Shown piece after piece: positions 26,887 to 33,856 of a stretch of DNA of 64,000 nucleotides. Positions within the stretch are counted from its first letter, which is position 1, and each line of letters starts with the position of its first letter. Source of the DNA: Flavobacteriaceae bacterium (GTDB lineage: Bacteria > Bacteroidota > Bacteroidia > Flavobacteriales > Flavobacteriaceae). The notes beneath the pieces are model-generated. The model was not told where the DNA came from, did no database searches, and worked only from the letters and a program-made list of their open reading frames with translations. The stretch spans positions 1 through 64,000 of the forward strand of contig JABDIV010000013.1 in NCBI GenBank assembly GCA_013003555.1. The letters are read 5' to 3'. The translations under genes and the position numbers were made by a program.

Positions 26887-27339
26887 TTATCGTTTTATTA
26901 TTTTCCCCGCACCCGAAAATACCATAAGTACTGCCGCAATAACGATTAGGAAATAGAATAAATAGAGGCCGGCTCCAACTAATTTAGAACCTCCTTCAGA
27001 TAGCATTTCTCCATCACGCATTGGTGTTTCCACGCCATTGGCGAAAACAAAGTACGCGATAAGGAATAGAACCAGAAAGGCCCCTATATTTACCAACGTC
27101 TTTTTGAGTGTTGCAGTATGCGTTACTAAATTTTGTAACACAAAGAATAATACGACAAAAAGTATTATACCAAGTGTTACATAAGCTGTCATAGCCATGG
27201 GATCAACTGAAGACGTGTCTCCCCCGGCCGCTGCTGCTTTTATGGCTTCATCTCCTTTGGAAATGATCATCACCAAAAAGATGATTCCCGCCAATCCAAG
27301 CAAACCAGCTACTGTGCGTATGATTTTATGTAAATCCAT
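26887..27339 (-). CDS. Four-TM membrane protein in exbB-exbD operon (150 aa)
   Basis: Unrecognised membrane protein with four predicted helices (about 8-26, 48-70, 80-100 and 124-145). There is a Gly/Ala-rich loop after TM1 and a short non-cytoplasmic loop between TM3 and TM4 (GVETPMRDGEMLSEGG). It sits between exbB (21 bp downstream of it) and exbD (6 bp upstream), so it is very likely a subunit or assembly factor of that energising complex. The function is not established. Confidence 0.75.
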   Translation of the reverse strand: MDLHKIIRTVAGLLGLAGIIFLVMIISKGDEAIKAAAAGGDTSSVDPMAMTAYVTLGIILFVVLFFVLQNLVTHTATLKKTLVNIGAFLVLFLIAYFVFANGVETPMRDGEMLSEGGSKLVGAGLYLFYFLIVIAAVLMVFSGAGKIIKR

Positions 27340-27360
27340 AATCTGTACCTGGTTTAAAAA

Positions 27361-28137
27361 TTATTGTTTATTTCGAACAAGAATATCCATCAATGAAATT
27401 GAGGCATCCTCCATATCATTTACAATCGCGTCTATTTTAGCAATGATATAATTATAGAAAATTTGGAGAATGATCGCTACGATCAAACCAAATACCGTGG
27501 TAAGGAGTGCTACTTTAATACCTCCTGCAACAAGTGAAGGTTGCATATCACCAGCAGCTTCAATTTTATCGAAGGCCGTAATCATACCTATTACCGTTCC
27601 CATGAACCCTAGCATCGGTGCCAGCGCAATAAATAAAGATATCCAGGAAACATTTTTTTCCAGTTGTCCCATTTGAACACCTCCATAAGCCACTACGGCT
27701 TTTTCGGCTTGATCTAAACCTTCATCGGTTCGATCGAGACCTTGATAGAATATCGAAGCAACAGGCCCTTTAGTGTTACGGCAAACTTCTTTAGCCGCTT
27801 CTACACCACCTGAAGATAAAGCATCTTCTACTTCCTGAACTAATTTCTTAGAGTTGGTTGTTGAAAGGTTAAGGAAAATAATACGCTCGATGGCGATTGC
27901 TAATCCAAGAATCAAACATAATAATACAATGCCCATGAATCCAGGTCCACCTTCAATAAAACGTTTCTTTAATTCCTGATGGAATCCTAAAGATTCAGCT
28001 GCGTCGTCTGCGCCATCTTCTTGTGCAACACTTATCACAGTGTTTTCAAATGAAATCGTGTTCGCATTGGTGTATGCGTTAACGGGTGCAAATGCCATAA
28101 GACAAGTGATGGCAAAAATTGAAAATAATCTTTTCAT
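27361..28137 (-). CDS. MotA/TolQ/ExbB proton channel family protein
   Basis: A 258-aa protein with an N-terminal hydrophobic segment, then the three-TM ExbB core: TM about 65-85, a cytoplasmic loop, and two TMs at about 165-190 and 205-232 with the family pattern APMLGFMGTVIGMITAFDKI and GGIKVALLTTVFGLIVAI. The extra N-terminal signal-like segment is usual in Bacteroidota ExbB. It is the first gene of the operon with the 150-aa protein and two ExbD paralogues. No TonB-like protein is in the window. Confidence 0.93.
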   Translation of the reverse strand: MKRLFSIFAITCLMAFAPVNAYTNANTISFENTVISVAQEDGADDAAESLGFHQELKKRFIEGGPGFMGIVLLCLILGLAIAIERIIFLNLSTTNSKKLVQEVEDALSSGGVEAAKEVCRNTKGPVASIFYQGLDRTDEGLDQAEKAVVAYGGVQMGQLEKNVSWISLFIALAPMLGFMGTVIGMITAFDKIEAAGDMQPSLVAGGIKVALLTTVFGLIVAIILQIFYNYIIAKIDAIVNDMEDASISLMDILVRNKQ

Positions 28138-28374
28138 TGTTCGTGATCTTAATTTTATTAGTTAAAGCGTTAAAGATATAAAAAAAAATATATTAAAAAA
28201 TAAAATTATTGTAGAGAATATGGGATATTCATCCACTTTTCCATACTTTAATTTCATTCTAAAAAAAGCCATTGAATTCATATTGAATCCGTTTCAACCG
28301 AGGAGAAATATTTATCCCGGATGAACTCTAGAAACCAGTTGGACATTCAAAATGATCAAAACTCAATTTCTTCG
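28138..28374. other. AT-rich intergenic region
   Basis: This stretch between exbB and the tRNA gene holds no ORF with good start and codon pattern. It must contain the exbB operon promoter; TATCTTTA on the minus strand (plus-strand 28171-28178) is a near match to TAnnTTTG. Nothing else is recognised. Confidence 0.5.
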
Positions 28375-28462
28375 CAGAGAGGAAGGGATTCGAACCCTCG
28401 ATACGCTTTTGGCGTATACACACTTTCCAGGCGTGCGCCTTCGACCACTCGGCCACCTCTCT
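28375..28462 (-). tRNA. tRNA-Ser(GGA)
   Basis: An 88-nt class II tRNA on the minus strand. The acceptor stem AGAGAGG / CCTCTCT is perfect, the D-arm starts GCCGAGTGGTCGAAGGC, and the anticodon loop CTGGAAA gives anticodon GGA (codons UCC/UCU). A long variable arm (stem TACGC / GCGTA) and T-arm GGTTCGAATCC follow. CCA is not encoded. The gene stands alone between exbB and ansA. Confidence 0.97.
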
Positions 28463-28526
28463 TTAAATTATTACGGGCCGATGAAATAACGAAAAAAAGT
28501 TTAAAGCCTAAAATTTTTAAAGTCTT

Positions 28527-29552
28527 TTAACTCATTTCTCCACGCAACGCATGCTCATAAGTACTTTTAAATTCATCGTCTGTCAAGTTAAGACTAAGCA
28601 GATACATGAGTTTAGCTAATGCTGCTTCGGTGGTCATGTCCTTTGCCGAAATGACTCCGATTGTCTTCAGTTTAGCACTGGTTTCGTAGCGCCCCATCAT
28701 GACACTTCCTCCTGAGCATTGGGTAACATTAATCACAGGAATACCACGATCGATTGTACACTTCAAAATATCGATGAACCAATCTTCTGTTGTTGTATTA
28801 CCAGCACCAAATGTTTCGATTATCACCCCACGCAACTCTGTTGTCTCACAAAAACCTTTTAATATATCAGCCGTAATCCCTGGAAATAATTTTATGAGGG
28901 CAATACGATTTTCAAATTCGGTATGCAGATGCATCTTCGCTCCTGCAGGAGGATTCAACAGATAACGATCATTGATCTTTAAGTGCACACCTGATTCGGC
29001 TAGCTCGGGATAATTAAAGGAGGCAAAAGCCTGAAAGTGCTCGGCGTTGATCTTTGTGGTGCGATTCCCTCGGTACAGTTTATACTCGAAATAAAGACAA
29101 ACCTCCCTCACGTAGGCCTCATCATCTTTCCTGAGCGACGCAATCTGGATTGCCGTTATCAGATTTTCCTTGGCATCTGTTCTTAAATCTCCTATCGGAA
29201 GCTGGGAACCCGTAAGTACCACTGGTTTTTGAAGATTTTCAAACATAAAACTCAATGCCGAGGCCGTATAACTCATCGTATCGCTGCCATGTAGTACCAC
29301 AAATCCGTCAAATTCATCATAATAGCTTGAAATCAATTCTGCGATTTCTTTCCAGTATTCCAGATTCATATTAGACGAATCAATTGGATTGTTAAGCGAT
29401 ATCGTTTTTATAGAACAGTCTAATAAATTTATCTCCGGAATTTTTTTCAACAGATTATCAAAATTAAAGGCTTTGAGAATCCCCGTTTCAGAATCCTTGA
29501 TCATGCCAATGGTTCCTCCCGTGTAAACAATTAGAATATTAGGCGCACTCAT
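28527..29552 (-). CDS. ansA: Type I (cytoplasmic) L-asparaginase
   Basis: A 341-aa asparaginase hydrolysing Asn to Asp and ammonia. The first catalytic Thr is in YTGGTIGM (Thr14) and the second in HGSDTMSYTASAL (Thr92 with Asp91). The lack of a signal peptide and the AnsA-like sequence indicate the low-affinity cytoplasmic type. It is encoded three bases downstream of tatD in the same direction, so the two are likely an operon. It is unrelated in fold to the Ntn asparaginase-like proteins at 1.4-2.4 kb and 6.5-7.4 kb. Confidence 0.95.
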   Translation of the reverse strand: MSAPNILIVYTGGTIGMIKDSETGILKAFNFDNLLKKIPEINLLDCSIKTISLNNPIDSSNMNLEYWKEIAELISSYYDEFDGFVVLHGSDTMSYTASALSFMFENLQKPVVLTGSQLPIGDLRTDAKENLITAIQIASLRKDDEAYVREVCLYFEYKLYRGNRTTKINAEHFQAFASFNYPELAESGVHLKINDRYLLNPPAGAKMHLHTEFENRIALIKLFPGITADILKGFCETTELRGVIIETFGAGNTTTEDWFIDILKCTIDRGIPVINVTQCSGGSVMMGRYETSAKLKTIGVISAKDMTTEAALAKLMYLLSLNLTDDEFKSTYEHALRGEMS

Positions 29553-29555
29553 AAT

Positions 29556-30323
29556 TTATATCTTAAAAATCGCCTTGCTGTTCCTGGTGGTTATCTCAGC
29601 CAGTTCAGCCGGCGAACAATTGTAGATTTCAGCTAATTTATTTAAAACATTAACGATATAGGCACTTTCATTCCGTTTACCTCGGTAAGGTGTAGGTGCC
29701 AGATAGGGCGAATCGGTTTCCAATACGATATTCACAGGATCTATTTGATCGATAAACCTGTCTATCTTCCCATTTTTAAAGGTGATTACTCCGCCTATTC
29801 CCAATTTCATATTGAGCTTTATCGCTCGTTTCGCCTGATCAAGCGACCCGGTAAAACAATGGAAGATCCCAAAAAGATCATCGCTTTGCTCGGTTTCTAA
29901 AATTTCGAATATCTCATCAAAAGAATCACGGCAATGGATAACAATAGGCAATTCGTGTTTTTTCGCCAGGTTGATCTGAAAACGAAAAGCCTCTTGTTGT
30001 TTCTTTAGGGTAGATTTATCCCAATACAGATCAATTCCTATTTCACCCACCGCGACAAAGCCCCCCTTCTCAAGCATAGACACGACATGATCTAGCTCCT
30101 CCTTGTAATTTTCCTTCACATGCGTAGGGTGCAAACCCATCATTAAAAACATTTTATCCGGGTACTTAGCCCTCAATTCCAACATGGAATTCGTATAGGT
30201 GGAATCGATTGCCGGAATAAAAAATCGCTTTACACCGTTTTCTATTGCCCGGTTGATAACAAGATCTCGATCATCATCAAATGCTTCACTATATAGATGC
30301 GTATGTGTATCGGTAATCTGCAT
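29556..30323 (-). CDS. tatD: TatD family deoxyribonuclease
   Basis: A 255-aa metal-dependent hydrolase (TIM barrel). Metal-ligand motifs are visible: DTHTHLYSEAF at the N-terminus, VGEIGIDLYW mid-protein, IVIHCRDS and VLETDSPYLAPTPYRGKRN. TatD proteins are 3'-5' nucleases linked to DNA repair and RNA turnover; the exact paralogue (TatD, YcfH or YjjV type) is not clear. It is the first gene before ansA. Confidence 0.93.
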   Translation of the reverse strand: MQITDTHTHLYSEAFDDDRDLVINRAIENGVKRFFIPAIDSTYTNSMLELRAKYPDKMFLMMGLHPTHVKENYKEELDHVVSMLEKGGFVAVGEIGIDLYWDKSTLKKQQEAFRFQINLAKKHELPIVIHCRDSFDEIFEILETEQSDDLFGIFHCFTGSLDQAKRAIKLNMKLGIGGVITFKNGKIDRFIDQIDPVNIVLETDSPYLAPTPYRGKRNESAYIVNVLNKLAEIYNCSPAELAEITTRNSKAIFKI

Positions 30324-30400
30324 GAGGCAAAAGTAAGCTTTGCCCTTAACATTTTCTTGAAAATATTTTTAATACTTTCGTTATACAAATCCCTTTAATT

Positions 30401-30841
30401 ATGAAATTGAAGTCCTTTTTAAAAAAAAAGAACTACACCAGGATAAAATTAAAACGTCTTAAATCAGATCATTTTGCCATGACTGCATCTATAAATGGCA
30501 TAAAAGGTCGATTTATTCTGGATACTGGCGCGTCGAATACCCTGGTAGATGATAATCCGTCCAATACTTTCAAGCTGAATATCGATGAAACCGATGTTAA
30601 AGTTACCGGAGCTGGAGCAGTTAATATGGATTCCAAAATCTCTAAAAAGAATAAACTCAAAATCGGGAAATGGTCGAGCAAAAAAAGCATCATCGTACTG
30701 TTCAATCTGACTCATGTAAATTCTGGACTTGACCATCTTGAAATCGATCCTATTGATGGCATTATCGGGACAGACGTTTTAAAAAAGGGAAAAGCCATAA
30801 TCGATTACCGCAAGAATAGTCTTTACCTTAAGCTTAAGTAA
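30401..30841 (+). CDS. Retropepsin-like aspartic protease (clan AA)
   Basis: A 146-aa single-domain protein with the active-site triad motif FILDTGASNTLVDD (Asp41) and the second family motif IDGIIGTDVLKKGKAIIDY (about 124-142), matching gag-polyprotein-type or clan AA bacterial proteases that act as dimers. No signal peptide is apparent; the N-terminus is strongly basic (KSFLKKKNYTRIKLKRLK). It ends 14 bp before a LuxR-type response regulator gene, so the two may be cotranscribed. The substrate is unknown. Confidence 0.85.
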   Translation: MKLKSFLKKKNYTRIKLKRLKSDHFAMTASINGIKGRFILDTGASNTLVDDNPSNTFKLNIDETDVKVTGAGAVNMDSKISKKNKLKIGKWSSKKSIIVLFNLTHVNSGLDHLEIDPIDGIIGTDVLKKGKAIIDYRKNSLYLKLK

Positions 30842-30855
30842 CCAAGTTCTTTCCT

Positions 30856-31479
30856 ATGTCGTATCGCATTATCATCGCTGATGATCATCCACTTATTTTA
30901 AAGGGTCTTGAAGATTTTCTTACGGAAAAAAGTTATGAGGTTATCGGCGCGGCTATAGATGGGAAAGCAGCACTTAAGCTTATTTTGAAGCACGAGCCCG
31001 ACGTGGCTATTTTGGATATCAGAATGCCTGTGATGAACGGACTTGAAGTTGCCAAGATGGTAATCGATCAGGGGCTTGAAACCAAAATAGTTCTAATCAC
31101 TTTTGAGAAAGATGGCACAGTACTTAAACAAGCACAATCTCTAAACGTTCATGGGTATATTCTTAAGGAATTTGCTCTTGTGGAAATTGAAAACTGTTTG
31201 GAGGCCTTGGCTGAAGAAAATACTTATTTCAGTCCGGGTCTTCGTGAGCATATCGAAAGTGATCGAGTTATTGAACTCGATCGATTGTCATTTACTGAAA
31301 AGAAGATTTTAAAGCGAATAGCACAAAATAAAACAACAAGGGAAATCGGCAGGGAAATGTTTATTTCCTATCGCACGGTTGAAAAACACCGAAGCAATAT
31401 CATTAAAAAACTAAATCTTGATCACCAGCAGAACAGTCTTTTAATCTGGGCAAAGGAAAATCAGAAGTATTTGTTGTAA
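30856..31479 (+). CDS. Response regulator, NarL/FixJ type
   Basis: A 207-aa two-component regulator. The receiver domain (about 1-120) has the acidic pair Asp9-Asp10, phospho-acceptor Asp54 (VAILDIRMP) and conserved Lys in YILKE. The C-terminal LuxR-type HTH (about 145-207) has LSFTEKKILKRIAQNKTTRE and YRTVEKHRSNIIKKL. No histidine kinase gene is adjacent, so it is an orphan. It lies just after the aspartic protease gene and before the first of two repeated small-RNA-like elements. Confidence 0.93.
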   Translation: MSYRIIIADDHPLILKGLEDFLTEKSYEVIGAAIDGKAALKLILKHEPDVAILDIRMPVMNGLEVAKMVIDQGLETKIVLITFEKDGTVLKQAQSLNVHGYILKEFALVEIENCLEALAEENTYFSPGLREHIESDRVIELDRLSFTEKKILKRIAQNKTTREIGREMFISYRTVEKHRSNIIKKLNLDHQQNSLLIWAKENQKYLL

Positions 31480-31531
31480 AATACGTGTTGTCACGTATTG
31501 TCTCCTCTATAAATATTTTGCAACTTTACGT

Positions 31532-31558
31532 TGCTATTAATTAGTTCTTAGGGAGAAT
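31532..31558 (+). repeat. 27-bp direct repeat, copy 1
   Basis: Identical to 32502-32528. Similarity extends a few bases upstream (TTTAC followed by two differing bases). The copies flank the PAS-LuxR gene. Confidence 0.9.
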
Positions 31559-31610
31559 GGAAAAACATCTGTACTGACGGTTTTTATCCGAACGTATAGG
31601 TGTTTTTTTA
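31532..31610 (+). ncRNA. Candidate small RNA, copy 1 (27-nt conserved head, hairpin, T-run)
   Basis: A 27-bp sequence (31532-31558, GCTATTAATTAG followed by TTCTTAGGGAGAAT) recurs identically at 32502-32528. Here it is followed by a long hairpin: AACATCTGTAC with GTATAGGTGTT (two G-U pairs) plus a GG/CC inner pair around 31564-31604, then a seven-T run to 31609. The shape is that of a short transcript of about 80 nt with its own terminator, or an attenuator 19 bp before the PAS-LuxR gene. The Rfam Flavo-1 family is one candidate identity that I cannot check. Confidence 0.5.
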
Positions 31611-31628
31611 GTTATTAAAGCCATTATA

Positions 31629-32399
31629 ATGAAACCGTTCGACATTAAAGAAACATACAAAGAGATCTTTAAATCGTATGATAATCCATCTTTGGAATAT
31701 CATATACAAAAGATTATTGAATTGGATGCCTATTTGCCATATAGCTCCACATTCTTCTGCATTACGAACACCCAGAATCTCACTTTCGAGTATGTTAGTA
31801 AGAATTATAAATCTTGTCTTGGATTAGATGGTGATATCTTGCTTAAAAAAGGCATGCGATATTTCTGGAATCGTATTCATCCGAATGATATTGAACAATG
31901 GTTGGAGTCTTTAAATCAATTGATGCTTTTCACCTTGGAAGAAATTCCCGTTGGGAACCGAAAATTAATGAGCTATACATGGAATTATCGCTTTAAGAAT
32001 TCTGACGATCAGTATGTGAATATTATTCAAAACACTACGCCGTTGGAGTTCGATTCTGAAATGAAACCAGTTATAGGACTTGCCCATTATACCGTAATCG
32101 ACCCTCGTTTGGAATTTCCAATATCCGCTTCTGCCAAATTATTAAACGCCCAGAACGAATATGAAACTATATATTTCAATAGTTTTTCACAAAAGTTACT
32201 GTCAGGTGGTATAACGAATCGTGAATTGGATGTAATACGATTATTGGTTTTAAAGAAATCCAGCCGTGAAATTGCCGATAAGCTGAATATTAGTCGGAAT
32301 ACAGTGGATACACATCGAAGAAATATTCTTAAGAAACTCAACCTTAGTTCCACGGGAGAACTTATTGGTATGATAAAAATGAATAAAAATCTGTTGTGA
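31629..32399 (+). CDS. PAS-like/LuxR-type transcriptional regulator
   Basis: A 256-aa protein. The N-terminal part (about 35-165) looks like a PAS fold of the type seen in Bacteroidota LuxR solos (FCITNTQNLTFEYVSKNYKS, then HPNDIEQWLESL and a second strand set), and the C-terminal LuxR HTH spans about 192-256 (ITNRELDVIRLLVLKKSSRE, NTVDTHRRNILKKLNL). It lacks a receiver domain, so it is a one-component sensor-regulator. It sits between the two repeated small-RNA-like elements. Confidence 0.85.
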   Translation: MKPFDIKETYKEIFKSYDNPSLEYHIQKIIELDAYLPYSSTFFCITNTQNLTFEYVSKNYKSCLGLDGDILLKKGMRYFWNRIHPNDIEQWLESLNQLMLFTLEEIPVGNRKLMSYTWNYRFKNSDDQYVNIIQNTTPLEFDSEMKPVIGLAHYTVIDPRLEFPISASAKLLNAQNEYETIYFNSFSQKLLSGGITNRELDVIRLLVLKKSSREIADKLNISRNTVDTHRRNILKKLNLSSTGELIGMIKMNKNLL

Positions 32400-32501
32400 G
32401 GATAATAGGTTTCAACAACTAAATTCAGAATTTAACACTCTAATTGTTGAAATACTCAAATTGAGTATTGTAATTTTAAAAATAGATTAAGACATTTACA
32501 G

Positions 32502-32528
32502 TGCTATTAATTAGTTCTTAGGGAGAAT
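32502..32528 (+). repeat. 27-bp direct repeat, copy 2
   Basis: Identical to 31532-31558, 970 bp downstream and in the same orientation. Confidence 0.9.
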
Positions 32529-32575
32529 TAAGGAAGGCCTTGGATTCTTGTAATTCAAGGTCTTCTACTTTAAAT
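32502..32575 (+). ncRNA. Candidate small RNA, copy 2
   Basis: The conserved 27-nt head (32502-32528) is followed by a 14-bp hairpin: GAAGGCCTTGGATT (32533-32546), loop CTTGT, AATTCAAGGTCTTC (32552-32565) with two G-U pairs, then a weak TACTTT tail. The hairpin differs in sequence from copy 1 but is in the same place, which argues that the head plus hairpin is one RNA element. It lies alone between the PAS-LuxR gene and the convergent sucB. Confidence 0.45.
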
Positions 32576-32626
32576 CCTAAAATCGAATTAGCTTTAGTTC
32601 TTCCCTTAAACTTCTTAAATTAAAAA

Positions 32627-33841
32627 TTAAAGTTCAAGCGCCTTTTCAATAGCGTTATCCATAAGCAATTCAACCGGGTTTTCGAGAGCCTCTTTCACAG
32701 CGACCAAGAATCCGACAGATTCTTTACCATCAATTATGCGATGGTCATAAGATAAAGCAACAAACATAATTGGTCGTATTTCTACCTTTCCATCGACGGC
32801 CACAGGTCGTTCAACAATATTGTGCATGCCTAAAATACCGCTTTGCGGTGGGTTGATAATAGGCGTAGACAGCATGCTTCCAAAAACACCACCATTCGAT
32901 ATGGTAAATGTACCCCCTGTCATTTCATCAACAGTGATTTGCCCTTCCCTGGCGCGAATTGCCAATCTTTTGACCTCAGTTTCAACGCCTTTGAAGGATA
33001 ATTTTTCCGCATTCCGTATCACAGGGACCATCAAGCCTTTCGGTCCTGAAACGGCAATACTGATATCACAAAAATCGTATGTCACCATTTCCTTACCATC
33101 TATCATCGAATTCACTGCCGGAAATTCCTTCAGGGCACGAACAATCGCAAGGGTAAAAAAGCTCATAAAGCCAAGACTCACACCATGCTTTTCTTTGAAA
33201 GTTTCCTTGTATTTTTTACGCAACTCAAATATTGGTGACATGTCAACCTCATTAAAGGTGGTAAGCATGGCTGTTTCATTCTTCGCTGAAACCAGTCGCT
33301 CGGCCACTTTGCGCCGCAACATAGACAGTTTCGATCGCTTTACGCCTCGTCCTTCTACATTCACCTGCTCACCCATAGAAGGTACCGCCTTAACAGCATC
33401 TTCCTTTGTAATTCGGCCATCCTTACCGGTTCCATTGACCTGGGAGGGGTCTAAGCCTTTTTCACTAAGGACTTTCCGAGCCGCCGGGCTTGCGGTGCCT
33501 GTTGCATAGGTTGTTTTTTCATTTGAAGCTGCGGTCACTGTTTTTTCGGGCTCGATTTTTACCTTTTCGGCAACGGCCTCTGCTTTTGATCCTTCTGGTT
33601 TATCGGCACTGGTATCTATAAGGCATACTACCTGACCCACCTCAACGGCGTCGCCTACATCAGCCTTCAACGTTATAATACCACTTTCTTCGGCTGGCAA
33701 TTCTAATGTAGCCTTATCGCTGTCAACTTCAGCAATGGCTTGATCCTTTTCAACATAATCACCATCCTCAACCAACCATTCGGCTATTTCAACTTCTGTA
33801 ATCGATTCTCCCGGTGAGGGAACTTTCATCTCTAATATCAT
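32627..33841 (-). CDS. sucB: 2-oxoglutarate dehydrogenase E2 (dihydrolipoyl succinyltransferase)
   Basis: A 404-aa E2 core of the 2-oxoglutarate dehydrogenase complex (TCA cycle). Domains in order: one lipoyl domain (1-75; lipoylated Lys43 in [13 protein letters not shown]), an Ala/Lys/Glu-rich linker, an E1/E3-binding domain (about 115-155, [20 protein letters not shown]) and the catalytic acyltransferase domain (about 175-404) with the active-site segment [15 protein letters not shown]. It follows sucA by 15 bp. The Lpd (E3) gene is not in the window. Confidence 0.97.
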   Translation of the reverse strand: MILEMKVPSPGESITEVEIAEWLVEDGDYVEKDQAIAEVDSDKATLELPAEESGIITLKADVGDAVEVGQVVCLIDTSADKPEGSKAEAVAEKVKIEPEKTVTAASNEKTTYATGTASPAARKVLSEKGLDPSQVNGTGKDGRITKEDAVKAVPSMGEQVNVEGRGVKRSKLSMLRRKVAERLVSAKNETAMLTTFNEVDMSPIFELRKKYKETFKEKHGVSLGFMSFFTLAIVRALKEFPAVNSMIDGKEMVTYDFCDISIAVSGPKGLMVPVIRNAEKLSFKGVETEVKRLAIRAREGQITVDEMTGGTFTISNGGVFGSMLSTPIINPPQSGILGMHNIVERPVAVDGKVEIRPIMFVALSYDHRIIDGKESVGFLVAVKEALENPVELLMDNAIEKALEL

Positions 33842-33856
33842 GAATCCTTAATATTT

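Noticed and set aside
28321-28530. A 69-codon plus-strand ORF across the tRNA-Ser gene.
   Set aside because: It overlaps the tRNA gene in full and its translation contains the reverse-strand tRNA; not a real gene.
32820-33509. A 229-codon plus-strand ORF opposite sucB.
   Set aside because: It is antisense to the intact E2 acyltransferase and its sequence is unlike any known protein.
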